NCBI RefSeq assembly: GCF_019097595.1
Contig: NC_080731.1
Coordinates: 6,420,071-6,484,070, forward strand
Direction: 5' to 3'
DNA length: 64,000 nucleotides
Source: Hemibagrus wyckioides
Lineage: Eukaryota > Chordata > Actinopteri > Siluriformes > Bagridae
Below the pieces are notes generated by a model that was given only the letters and a program-made list of their open reading frames with translations, searched no databases and had not been told where the DNA came from. Shown piece by piece: positions 1-10,214 of this stretch. Both the position numbers and the translations under genes were made by a program. Position 1 is the stretch's first letter; the number at the start of each line of letters is the position of its first letter.

Positions 1-3000
1 TCCGGTATCACTTCTCTCCTTGTGGCGTGTACGGATGCAGCAGCTCCTGGCTCTCGCTTTTGGTGCGTTTTTGTTTGTTTTTTTGTGTGTTTTTGATCTG
101 TTGCTTCTATGAAGCGACAGGACTTACTGGACATTGGATTTCAGCACAAGATTGCAGTCACACATGACTTTCATCGCACTCACAACATTCCAGTGGACAT
201 CGCCAGACCACCGGGATCCCCCTGGATTGTTGTCGGCCCTGGCAGACGGCGCAGACAGCGTCGGGGCGAGGAAACAAAAGCGGGGCTCCCGGGCCGGCCT
301 TCTTGCGAGACTTAGAAAACAACCACACAAGCCTCTGCTACCAAGCATGTTCCTCACCAATGATCCATGGCTCACAAAATGGAGGAATTGGAGCTACATA
401 TTGCTAGGAATCGCTACATCCACAACTGCTGTATTATGATCATATCTGAGACCTGGCTTCACCCGCGAATCCCTGACGCAGCAGTGCAGCTAGCTGGCCG
501 CACTCTCCACCGCTGGGATAGAAACAAAGACTCCGGTAAGAGCAGAGGAGGGGGTGTATGTATATACGTACACAATGACTGGTCAAACAGCAGTATAATC
601 ATAGACAGCCACTGCTCTCCAGACCTAGAGTTCATGGTTGTTAAATGCCGCCCGTTCTTTTTACCAAGAGAGCTAACAGTAGTGATTGTCACTGCAGTTT
701 ATATACCACCCGACGCTACAGTTAATATAGCTCTCGCTCTCCTACTAGACGCCGTAAATAAACAGCAGCGAGCCCACCCCGACGGCGTACACATCATAGC
801 AGGAGATTTTAATCAGGCAGAACTCAAAACTGTACTCCCACACTTCCAGCATTTAAATTGCCCAACCAGAGGGGAAAACACACTTGATAATGTGTACACC
901 AACATCAAACATGCATATAGAGCCACCCCTCTCCCTCACCTAGGCCAGTCAGATCATCTCTCTCTGCTCCTTACTCCAGCATATATCCGTCTCAGAAGGA
1001 GAACACCACCACTCACAAGGACTGTGACTACATGGCCTGAGGACGCACTTTCTCAGCTCCAGGACTGTTTCGCACACACTGACTGGGATGTTTTCGAACA
1101 TCATGACCTGGCTGTTCACACTGATGCTGTGCTGGCCTACATCAAGTACTGTATGGACAACGCCACAGTGAATAAAATCATCCAGGTTTTTTCTAACCAG
1201 AAACCCTGGATGACTAGACAAGTCCACAAGCTCCTTAAAGACCGTGATGTGGCCTTTAGGTCAGGTGATGGAGCTCTTTACAGTGCTTCCAGAGCCAACT
1301 TGAAGAGAGGAATTAAGGAGGCAAAGAGGGATTACAAAAGGAGGGTAGAGGATCACTTCACGGACGGCAACCCAAGACAGGTATGGCAGGGACTCCAGCA
1401 CTTAACCAACTTCAGAAGCAGCAGCGATGCAGTTGGGAACAGCTCAGCCTCACTGGCAGAGGAGCTGAACTGTTTTTTTGCTCACTTCAACACACCACAG
1501 CGGCACAAAGCCACACCACCTCAGCCCACACCAGGCCCTGGCACCCCCCCACTCACTGTCCAGGAGCACGAAGTGAGGCAAGTGCTCAGAGCAGTGAACC
1601 CACGGAAAGCTGCTGGCCCTGATGGCATTCCTGGGAAGGTGCTCAAGGGGTGTGCTGACCAGCTTTCAGGAGTCCTCGCCAACCTCTTCAACCTTTCCCT
1701 GATACAAGCCTCAATCCCATCCTGCCTGAAATCATCCACAATTATCCCCATACCTAAGAAACCAGCCACAGATCACCTCAACGGCTATCGCCCGATCGCC
1801 CTCACTCCTGTAATCATGAAGTGCTTCGAGAGGCTGGTCCTACAGCATCTGAAGACCTGCCTCCCCTCCACCTTTGATGCACATCAGTTTGCTTACAGAG
1901 CAAAAAGATCAACTGAGGACGCAATAGCCATAGCTCTTCATAATGCGCTGAGCCATCTGGAACATCAGGAGAACTATGTGAGGATGCTTTTCATCGATTA
2001 CAGCTCAGCATTTAACACAATCAAACCAGACATCCTCTTCAATAAACTGATAGACCTGGGCCTCCCTTCACTCACCTGCGCATGGATCAGAGACTTCCTG
2101 ACCGACCGCCCTCAGACTGTTAAACTTGGTCCTCACCTCTCCTCCACCCACACGCTCAGCATCGGCTCCCCTCAGGGGTGTGTGCTGAGTCCATTGCTGT
2201 ACTCCCTGCTGTACACACACGATTGCCGCCCAGCCCATCACCAGAATGCCATCATCAAGTTTGCTGATTATACCACAGTGGTGGGTCTGATTACAAGGGG
2301 GGATGAGGCTGCCTATAAGGATGAGATCCTGAGACTGTCAAAGTGGTGTTCAGCTAACAACCTGGCACTGAACACCACCAAAACAAAGGAAATCATCCTT
2401 GACTTCAGAAGGCACAGGGCAGACCCCGCTCCCCTCTACATCAATGGAGATTGTGTTGAGAGGGTTCAGACATTTAAATTCCTTGGCACCATCATCTCTG
2501 AAGATCTCACATGGTCTGCCAACACCACAGCAACCATCAAAAAGGCACAGCAGTGCCTTCACTTCCTCAGAGTACTGAAGAAGAACAATCTGAGGGAGAA
2601 GCTGCTGGAGACCTTCTACCACTCTGTAGTGGAGAGCCTACTGACGTACTGTATATCAGTATGGTATGGCTGCTGCACTGAGGCAGACAAGAAGGGAATA
2701 CAGAGAATAATTAACACAGCGCAGAGGATCATCGGCTGCCCCCTTCCCTCCCTGAAGGACCTCTACGGCTCCCGCTGCCTAAACAGAGCTCAGAACATTG
2801 TAAAAGACCACTCGCACCCTGGTTCCCACCTGTTCAACCTGCTGCCCTCCGGTAGGCGCTACAGGTGCATCAAAACCTGAACAAACAGACTCAAGAATAG
2901 CTTTTTCCCCAGAGCTATAATCACACCGAACACACACATGCACTAACCCCACCCCCCTTCCCAGCACAACTTTTCCACTCAGTGTTCTACCAGTGCAATA

Positions 3001-3215
3001 TCACTAATACCTCAGTGAAATATTAGGCAATTTTCACTCAGTGTAATATGTGTATTTTACTGGTGCAATGTTCTACCTCATGCAACATGTATATTCTACC
3101 AGTGCAATATTTTATTCTATTTTATTCTATTTATTTTATTTTAATTATTTGGGTCTTTTTGTACCTATGCACCTCAAGCAGAAGCTCTACTATTTCGTTA
3201 TTTATATTTATATAA
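1..3215 (+). mobile_element. Rex1/L2-like (Jockey-group) LINE inserted in a traf2 intron
   Basis: This non-LTR retrotransposon has a T-rich 5' leader (about 1-108), one long ORF with an APE-type endonuclease followed by a reverse transcriptase, and a 3' region (about 2947-3215) of repeated 'ctaccagtgcaatat'-like and TTTTATTCTA-like stretches. A TA microsatellite follows. The left end may lie outside the window, so full length is unproven, and no target-site duplication can be checked. It has the same orientation as the host gene. Clade assignment rests on the endonuclease/RT layout and the RT motifs; Rex1 versus L2 is not settled. Confidence 0.85.
109..2946 (+). pseudogene. LINE endonuclease-reverse transcriptase ORF, broken
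   Basis: The product would be the LINE replication protein. From the ATG at 109 the frame is open to a TAG at 313-315, but homology moves to the +1 frame near 265 and back to the first frame near 375-385, so two small indels roughly compensate. The main open stretch runs 367-2880 (837 residues). It shows endonuclease motifs ETWL (Glu codon 448-450), GDFN (Asp 805-807) and SDH (952-957), then RT motifs including YRPIALT, FIDYSSAF (catalytic Asp 1996-1998) and GSPQG. The usual FADD box reads FADY (2260-2271), so the second catalytic Asp (codon 2269-2271) is Tyr. A TGA at 2878-2880 looks like a decayed CGA; the same frame continues with LINE-like sequence to TAA at 2944-2946. This copy should be inactive. 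The long open frame and few lesions suggest fairly recent insertion. Confidence 0.85.
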
Positions 3216-3220
3216 AATTT

Positions 3221-3224
<4 letters not shown>

Positions 3225-3265
<41 letters not shown>
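3225..3265. repeat. (TA)n microsatellite
   Basis: About 40 bp of alternating A and T directly after the LINE 3' end. Confidence 0.9.
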
Positions 3266-3269
<4 letters not shown>

Positions 3270-3359
3270 AGGGCTAATAATGGCATTACAAATCTCCTGG
3301 AACTTATTATGTGTGTTATTCCAGGTAAATTTCTTCTTTTCCATTTTCATGGTGTAGTA

Positions 3360-4065
3360 CAGTAATCCCCCTCTGTATTGTGGTTCATATATCGCGGTCC
3401 CAGTATATCGCAGATTTTTATTTGGAACATAACTAATTTTTTTTGCGGATTTTCCCGGTATATCGTGGTATCCGCAAACCTTATAGTGAATTGTTTTTGT
3501 TTAAATAAGGTAATTTATTAATAAAAAATATAATTATTAATTACAAAATATAAACATTAATTAAAATAAAGTAAAATTTTAATAATATATATCAAATACT
3601 GTACAGCATAGCATTGTTTAGGAAAGCGCAGTGCGCGGATGCTCAAAATCAAAATACAGTACAGCTGGAGAAACGAGTCCGGCCAATCAGAATGCCCTAT
3701 TCATTTAATCACGGTTGTGATTGGCTGCTGGCTATGCGTGCAGTTGGGGAAAGGGAAGCAGAATTCTCCCCCATCCCATTTCGCGTCACTGTCCCGAGTG
3801 TTTGGTTTTGTTCTGTGTAGGCTGTATTTTACGATTTTTCTGTAAGCCCTATTATCTCGCCCAAACACTCTGCACCTTCTATGGCTTCTGGCAAGGAACA
3901 TACATACATACAGTACTCACTGTGTTTCCTGTGAGTGTGGAAGGGTAATTTACGGCTTAAACAATTAAAAAAAAAGCATTTGGGGGTTGCATCTGTGTAT
4001 CACGGATTTTCTTTTATCTCGGATGGTTTTGGAATGTAACCCCTGCGATAAACGGGGTTTTACTG
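3360..4065. mobile_element. Tigger/pogo-like non-autonomous DNA transposon (706 bp)
   Basis: The element starts CAGTAATCCCC and ends GGGGTTTTACTG. Its ends are imperfect inverted repeats (left: cagtaatccccctctgtatt; right, reverse complement: cagtaaaaccccgtttatcg), each followed by 'tatcgcgg'- or 'atcgcagg'-like sequence. TA dinucleotides at 3358-3359 and 4066-4067 fit a Tc1/mariner-type TA target duplication. No transposase frame is left: the ORFs of 66-75 codons around 3614-3948 resemble nothing I know. It lies in the traf2 intron, 142 bp before the 4208 exon. Confidence 0.8.
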
Positions 4066-4207
4066 TAGCAAGAATGTTTAGCAAGAAAGTTGGAAATCAA
4101 AATCCTGGAAACTTAGTATGACTAACTATGAGTTTTTTCTCCACAAAGAAAAAGAAAAAACCTCTCTTAAGAATGTCCTAACATGAGTCATCCTCACTCA
4201 ATTGCAG

Positions 4208-4729
4208 GTGGAGAAAGAGAAGATCCACGAGCATGAGCGGGCATGCTCATACGAGCACCTGAATCTGCTGCTGCACTTTATAATGGGCATCAAGGTGAGT
4301 GTGGAGAGCCTGCAGCCGCAGGGCCTTGAGCTGGCCAGCCACAAGCTCAAGGAGCTGCAGCAGTCTCTGTGCGAGCTGGAAGTCAAACTGGGCCAGCTGA
4401 GCGCTGGGGCTCCCGTGCAGGGGCCCTGCGTGCCGTGTGCGCCTGCGCCTAATCCTCCACCTCCTGTGCCACCCGTGCCCACCCTGGCCACCTCGTTCAC
4501 CCCGCTGCCCAGCACTGTCGGCGCCGCCCTCGAGCTGCAGCTGCACAGTGAGAAGACCAAGGTGGCTGAGCTGAGTCGTCGCTGCCAGGAGCTCGAGCTG
4601 AAGGCCAGCACCTTCGAGAACATCGTGTGCGTGCTGAATCGCGAGATGGAGCGCTCGGCCACCACCATGGAGGCTTACAACCGGCAGCATCGGCTCGACC
4701 AGGACAAGATAGAGATCCTCAACAACAAG
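4208..4729 (+). CDS. traf2: traf2 exon: TRAF-N coiled coil with proline-rich insert
   Basis: The exon is 522 bp, 174 codons, phase 0 at both ends (acceptor AG 4206-4207, donor GT 4730-4731). It is much richer in GC than the surrounding intron. Residues 1-65 and 108-174 of the exon are heptad-like, charged and leucine-rich ([37 protein letters not shown]), as expected for the trimerising coiled coil. Residues 66-103 (4403-4516) are a proline-rich segment with CVPC and [11 protein letters not shown] that should break the helix. Minus-strand ORFs of 147-156 codons over this exon are shadows. Confidence 0.93.
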
Positions 4730-6804
4730 GTGATGAAGTGCTTCGAGAAAAAAAGAACTTAAAATCGAGGAAACTACTGAAAAGTTGAGTGCTTAATTAA
4801 TACGGGTCAAAGACAAGCGATATGCATTTGTCCAAAAGCTGTTTATTGTATATAAAACTATTAATATGCATAAATGTTGTTACAATTTTCCACTCTTACT
4901 TTGCCTCATAATGATTCTCAGGGAAATCTCTAAACGTATTAACAAAGAAATGACCTTTTGTTGTGTCTGTTGGCTGCTTGCCTTCATCAGCAAAATAATG
5001 GCCAAACAGCACTCCAAAATCTTTGGCTAAAATTTGAGGACATGAACTGACCCTGTGTATTTTTAGCTGTGCAGTTTTCCACTCAAACTACCATTCTATG
5101 TCACAATTCAGTTCTCCTGTATGCAGAATACAATACTAGCTTAATGCTGGACTAGATAAATGCAGCAATAAAAGCATGGAAGATTTTAAGTTATAGAATC
5201 AAATCATTTACCATGATAGCTTTCAAAGGCATTAAACTTTCACAGTAGTATGTGACTCTCCATAGTACTTGACTGTACACCACTTACGTCTGCCTCTGTA
5301 ATCTGCCTTCAGGTTCGTCAGCTGGAGAGGACGGTGGGGCTGAGGGATCTCTCCATCGTGGAGATGGAGAGCAAGATGAGAGAAATGTCAGCTGCTACCT
5401 ACGATGGTGTGTTTGTGTGGAAGATCACAGACTTTGCCAAGAAGAGGCAAGACGCTGTAGCTGGACGAGCCCCGGCCATGTTCTCACCTGGTATAGATGG
5501 GAGACTGCAAGTAAATCTTACTAGTATTGTGGTTAGACTACAAGCTGAAATACATTCCTGCCTGTTTTGCAGCGTTTTATACAAGCAAGTACGGCTACAA
5601 GATGTGTTTGCGCATCTACCTGAACGGGGACGGAACAGGACGCGGCACTCACTTGTCTCTGTTCTTCGTGGTGATGAGGGGACACAGTGATGCCTTGCTC
5701 AAGTGGCCTTTTAACCAGAAGGTATTTCTTATCACTCATTCATCTGACAAGTGTCTCAAATGTGAAATCTGGGCACAGTGAAGTTACTGCAGTTAACATT
5801 TCTGTTTTGTTCATGTAATAACAGTATTTATTACATAAGGCTGAATTATGATGGGTCACATCGCACCCACCCGGTTTGATTACCGTCCTGTAACTGCACA
5901 CCCCATCATGGTTTACCCATCACCACCTTACCATACTACTTTTTAAAATTTAACGCACTTTTTGTTATGTTTTGTTCAGTTATAGTTTGTTATTACTTAC
6001 AATAATAAGTAATAGCTATAAAAGTATGACTAACTGAGGCCATATGATGCTGGTTGAAGAAGCCCAGTTAAAGACTCTGGATGAAGAATGCTGGTTGAAG
6101 AAGACCGGTTGAAGAAGCCTGGTTGAAGAATGCTGGTTGAAGAAACCTTGTTGAAGAACTCTGGTTGAAGAAGACTGTTTGAAGATCCCTGATTGAAGAA
6201 TGCTGGTTGAAGAAGCCTGGTTGAAGAACTCTGGTTGAGGAAGACTGTTTGAAGATCCCTGGTTCAAGAATGCTGGTTGAAGAACTCTGGTTGAAGAAGA
6301 CCAGTTGAAGAATGCTGGTTGAAGAACCCTGGCTGAAGAGTGGTTGAAGAACCCTAGATGAAGGAGCCTGGTTGAAGAACTCTGGTTGAAGAACCCTGGT
6401 TGAAGAAGACCAGTTAAAAAGCCTGACTAAAGAACCCTGGCTGATGGATTGTCCTTCTTTCTAAAGACATCAAAAGACAGACATATTAGTTTTGACTTAA
6501 AGCATTGTCAGTGTAATAAAGCACATTTTTGCATAATGGGAATGGAGCTATAACAACTAAAACCTGTCCAATTCCACACTTGCAGGTCACCCTGATGCTG
6601 CTGGACCAGAATAACAGAGAGCACATTATCGACGCGTTCCGGCCCGACATCTCGTCCTCGTCGTTCCAGAGACCCGTCAGCGACATGAACATCGCCAGCG
6701 GCTGCCCTCTCTTCTGCCCGCTCCCCAAGCTCGACTCCAAGAACTCCTACATCCGTGACGACACCATCTTCATCAAGGCCATTGTTGACCTCACTGGCCT
6801 TTAA
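4208..6804 (+). CDS. traf2: TNF receptor-associated factor 2, C-terminal 355 residues (four exons, 5' partial)
   Basis: TRAF2 is a cytoplasmic trimeric adaptor and E3-ligase scaffold that binds TNFR-family tails and TRADD and recruits cIAP1/2 to drive NF-kappaB and JNK signalling. Coding exons are 4208-4729, 5313-5490, 5573-5721 and 6586-6804 (TAA 6802-6804); introns have GT donors and AG acceptors with phases 0, 1 and 0. The joined product has the TRAF-N coiled coil and the whole TRAF-C/MATH domain, with near-identity to vertebrate TRAF2 in blocks such as [52 protein letters not shown] and the C-terminal [11 protein letters not shown]. That ending and 'FNQKVTLMLL' favour TRAF2 over TRAF1. 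The RING and zinc fingers must be encoded before position 1. No lesion is seen, so this should be a working gene. Teleosts may carry more than one traf2 copy; which one this is cannot be told here. Confidence 0.95.
4730..5312 (+). other. traf2 intron, nothing notable
   Basis: This 583-bp AT-rich intron has no repeat or ORF I can identify. Confidence 0.8.
5313..5490 (+). CDS. traf2: traf2 exon: end of coiled coil and start of TRAF-C
   Basis: The exon is 178 bp, entering in phase 0 and leaving after the first base of an Ala codon. It encodes [19 protein letters not shown], the last coiled-coil turns, then [12 protein letters not shown], which opens the MATH beta-sandwich. The following intron is only 82 bp (5491-5572). 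Confidence 0.94.
5573..5721 (+). CDS. traf2: traf2 exon: TRAF-C core, receptor-peptide groove
   Basis: The exon is 149 bp and restores the frame with 'cg' to complete Ala, then [20 protein letters not shown]. The Arg, Tyr and Asp of RIYLNGDG match the human TRAF2 residues that contact receptor TRAF-binding peptides (Arg393, Tyr395, Asp399; from knowledge of the family). It ends with WPFNQK before a GT donor at 5722. Confidence 0.95.
6048..6445. repeat. Minisatellite, about 15-bp unit CTGGTTGAAGAAnnn, in the last traf2 intron
   Basis: About 25 degenerate copies of a CTGGTTGAAGAA core lie in the 864-bp last intron. A higher-order repeat of about 72 bp is visible ('aactctggttgaagaagact' near 6155 and a near copy near 6227). 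A unit length divisible by three keeps an 83-codon minus-strand frame open (6016-6267); I treat that as an artefact. Confidence 0.9.
6586..6804 (+). CDS. traf2: traf2 terminal exon: end of TRAF-C and stop
   Basis: The exon is 219 bp including TAA. It encodes [13 protein letters not shown], the serine cluster [10 protein letters not shown] (the serine finger of the peptide groove), [15 protein letters not shown] and the C-terminal IVDLTGL. The acceptor is CAG at 6583-6585 after a moderate pyrimidine stretch. Confidence 0.95.
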   Translation, partial: VTLMLLDQNNREHIIDAFRPDISSSSFQRPVSDMNIASGCPLFCPLPKLDSKNSYIRDDTIFIKAIVDLTGL

Positions 6805-8499
6805 GGCTGTAAGGCAGCTCTTTGCACTCCTCCAGCCTGCTGCGGTCGGTTTTCAGTGCCGTTCTTTCAGAGGCCTGAGACCTCTAGCAGATCTCTGATG
6901 GGGGCCTTACGCACCCCTGAATGACTCCCATTCCCAGGGCCGTGTTACTTTGCATCGCTCTACATTAATGTTGCCAACCCAAATTGTGCCTGGAGTTTGT
7001 GCAGTTTTGCTGTAATATAGTTGGAAAGTTCTCTCCTTGTTCCCCTTAGCGGGAATAGCTGTCAGCAGTGATTGTAATGTAACTATCGGTGCCCGTTTTG
7101 GCACTTCTGCCTTTTCTAGAGATTGAGAGAGGACTTTTACTCACAGGATAGGAGTCATTTCACCTTCAGGAGCTTTGCTTGTGCTGTGGCCAGTGTTTGG
7201 GGCTTGGCTTTTACTTTAACGGTGTTTGAACTAATTGCGTGTTTCTTTTGCATAGACAGACGTGGAGTTTCAATAACAATGAATGATGCTAACAAATTCT
7301 TTTGCTCCTATATAGTTCCTTAATCTTGCTTAATCTAATATCTAACCACTCTTGAGTGTATTACATCTTCTCGCCTCTCCTCTATGTATGTGGTGGTGAA
7401 CATTGCTCGAATTCCATAAAGTCCGAAAGCGCAAAATTTGGGTTTATTTCCGACCCTGCTTGTGTTTGAGGTACGTGTATGTGCAGGTCTCTGTTTCCTT
7501 CCTTACCATTTTTTGGTGTTCTTTGCTGTATTAGTTTGCATGTTGGATCTGTGGAAGATACATTCAAGTTAGCAAAAGTGCAGGTTTGCACCTTGAACCT
7601 GAGAAGCGAAGGCAGTTTCATCGTAACTCCCTGTCAGCGAAAAATAGTGACACACCGGTGTTAGTTTAAACGCTCCAATTTTTTGCCTCTCATGCCTCAG
7701 TGTAGCCCATCATTTCACTATGAACAGATAGGATCATCCCAAGCGCAAGGCAGCAAGGCATCTGGGATTTATGCGAACACCCTAACTGGCAGCTTTTAGC
7801 CTAATCTGAGTGGAGACGTAGACTAGGACAGAAACTCGTGCTTTCTTGTGGCGTGAAAGGGCTGGTGTTGAATCGTACTTTGGTGTTTTCTCGTTCTGAG
7901 TGTTCTCTTGATGTTGTGCTGCTTTGGGCAAAAGTGATTATTGGCCCTCCAACTATAACGTACTCTTTTAACTAGAATTAGCCGAAAGGGGACTATTCTT
8001 TAGTCACTCCTGTTTTGTCGCTATACTATAAAGGTTCTCTATGGGTTTTACACTTTGTGAACGTACTAGAAACATGTGGTTGTTAAAGGAGCTATGTGTC
8101 GTGTAAGTGGTAATCATAAATCGTTTCAAAAAGATTGCAAGCATTCAACAAAAGTCACGAATTTACATTCGTTACCACAGCTCCTGTTGTCCCAGGCGAC
8201 TTTGTGAAAGGAAAAAAAAAAAGAAAAAACGGAAAAAAATTGCTCTCAACATTGATTTTTGTCATTAAACGCCACGGCGCACTAACAGGACGAAGAAGTC
8301 GGCTCAAATATTCGCGCATTTGTACTGCGGACAACTCTGGAAGCAAAGGACTACTAATTATCAATTAGTAACTACAACTGCTAATCCTACCTGTAGCACC
8401 TGTAAGCCATCATAAGATCGAATAGGTTCCATAAAAGATAGCCCGACCTCGTTTTCTACACGCGATCACCTCAAGAGAAGCGGTAGTGTGGGTTTTATG

Positions 8500-8535
8500 T
8501 TTTTGTTTTGTTTTTATTTTGTTTTGTTTTGTTTT
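8500..8535 (+). repeat. (TTTTG)n tract, left arm of a UTR inverted pair
   Basis: A T/G pentanucleotide tract complementary to the CAAAA tract at 8847-8872. Confidence 0.75.
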
Positions 8536-8842
8536 AGGAACCACAAGAGAGCATCGCTACACCTATTACAGTGCATGACTCTTCCATCCTAAGGGCTTAC
8601 AGCATACAGTACGTCTTCCATACGAGGTTTCCGCTCTGATCCTTTTCCTAGATGGATATCTGAGATGCTTTTTTTTTTATTTATTTATTAATTTCATTTT
8701 TATTTTATAAAACAAACAAAAAAACAAACAGACAAAAAAAAAAAAGAGATGCCTTCATGCTACCGAAGCACCTAAGACCCAGCCTATTTTCAAACCAGTT
8801 CCGACAGACATTGAAACCTCTCTGTGCACGAGATGTTTCAAT

Positions 8843-8846
<4 letters not shown>

Positions 8847-8872
<26 letters not shown>
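8847..8872 (+). repeat. (CAAAA)n tract, right arm of a UTR inverted pair
   Basis: It directly follows the AATAAA at 8840-8845 and is complementary to 8500-8535. Confidence 0.75.
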
Positions 8873-8873
<1 letters not shown>

Positions 8874-8974
8874 CCAAACACACATATTGTAAAGTATTGG
8901 TTTACTTTGTAGACCAACATTTTATTTGTATTGCTTTTACTTTATTATCTGTTGAAATTGCGGTATATGATGGT

Positions 8975-8980
8975 AATAAA
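8975..8980 (+). terminator. Candidate traf2 polyadenylation signal
   Basis: AATAAA with a GT-rich element within 20 bases downstream; best of four candidates (others 8840-8845, 9868-9873, 10040-10045). Confidence 0.45.
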
Positions 8981-9867
8981 TGTGAATGTGTTATATTGCT
9001 TATTTAAGTATAAATAGATATACTATTATACGGTGCACACAGTTGTCTGACTGTACGCTGTGCATATAATGAATATTAATTATATATCTAATATAGATTC
9101 TATTAAGTAATTATATATGTACTATTTCCTGTTGGGATGGTTTAAAAATGTGTTCGGGCGCTTTTCTTTTTTTATTTGGGCTTTAGCAAGTTCTCCACTT
9201 CGTGTCATCTTACGAGGAAACAAGTCTTTTCGAAAAAGATCTGCTGGTTTTTTCACCGCGACATTAATTTGGCAGTCGAGGTTTTCTCTTTAGCTTGCTC
9301 GTTTCGCCCCAGTGACATTTCAGCGCTTTCTTTTTTTTTCTTTCCCTTTTGTAAATAGGTGACGTGCCTCTGTAGTATAGCTCATACGAAGCACCCTGTC
9401 TCTCTCTCTCTACACGCCAGCTTAAGCAACCGCCGCATGCTGCAGATGTGCCGTGTTCGTGAGTCATCTCTATAACGTTAAAGCTTTCTTTAGACGAATA
9501 GCATATATTCCACTATAACACTTTGCCTTTTTTTCAATTGACCTCGCATTATTTGTCGTAATGCATACATTACAGTTCAGCTTGTGCAATTATACAAGTG
9601 ACCTTCCTATAGTTTGAGTGTAATCTAGCGCGTTCATCCGGACGGTGGGTCGGATTTTTTTGTTTTCAGTCCGAAAGCTAGGCTTTTGCTAGACACACTA
9701 CATATGCAGGAGTTTCGACCTGCAGCCGTTTAAATGTAAATTAACTCTCATACGCTATACTGAAGTGACGGTATTTTCTTATGTTTTTACATTTGAATCA
9801 AAAGCTCTAATGTCCTTTCTTAGATTACTGATCTAACTGAACTTGTACTTGTACTTTGTGTACATTT

Positions 9868-9873
9868 AATAAA
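9868..9873 (+). terminator. Alternative distal polyadenylation signal
   Basis: AATAAA followed by 'ttgtgttgcc'. It would give a 3' UTR of about 3.1 kb. Confidence 0.3.
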
Positions 9874-10039
9874 TTGTGTTGCCGGTTTATATCCTTGTAA
9901 GACCTCCGTCTTGCAGTGCCATAACATTTCTAATGCAGTTTACTTTGGAAAACTTGTGAAGACCTGCGACTAGCAGTGATGTGTAAAGGTAACGTGATTC
10001 TTTTCTCCCTTTACCATGGTTTTATCCTCTGACATCTTC

Positions 10040-10045
10040 AATAAA
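10040..10045 (+). terminator. Alternative most distal polyadenylation signal
   Basis: AATAAA followed by 'tgcttttctgacc'. It would give a 3' UTR of about 3.2 kb. Confidence 0.3.
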
Positions 10046-10157
10046 TGCTTTTCTGACCTCACCGTGATGAAAGTCTGCTGAATTCTTTTTCCAGTCACCA
10101 CATGATGGCACTAGTGTGACGCATTGTATCCATTTTCCTCTCCATCACTGATGCTGC

Positions 10158-10161
<4 letters not shown>

Positions 10162-10213
<52 letters not shown>
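10162..10213. repeat. (CT)n(CA)n compound microsatellite
   Basis: About 14 CT units run directly into about 12 CA units. Confidence 0.95.

Positions 10214-10214
<1 letters not shown>

Larger units (their letters stand above)
6805..8995 (+). other. Probable traf2 3' UTR
   Basis: Sequence after the stop has no transposon or long ORF. AATAAA signals are at 8840-8845 and 8975-8980, the latter followed by GT-rich 'tgtgaatgtgtt', which makes about 8995 a plausible cleavage site. Longer forms could use 9868-9873 or 10040-10045. Inferred from position only. Confidence 0.5.

Noticed and set aside
4198..4690. 147- and 156-codon minus ORFs opposite the traf2 exon
   Set aside because: Antisense shadows of a GC-rich coding exon; low-complexity content and no match to known proteins.
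6016..6267. 83-codon minus ORF with a repeated pentapeptide pattern
   Set aside because: Product of the 15-bp minisatellite in the traf2 intron; a unit divisible by three keeps the frame open.
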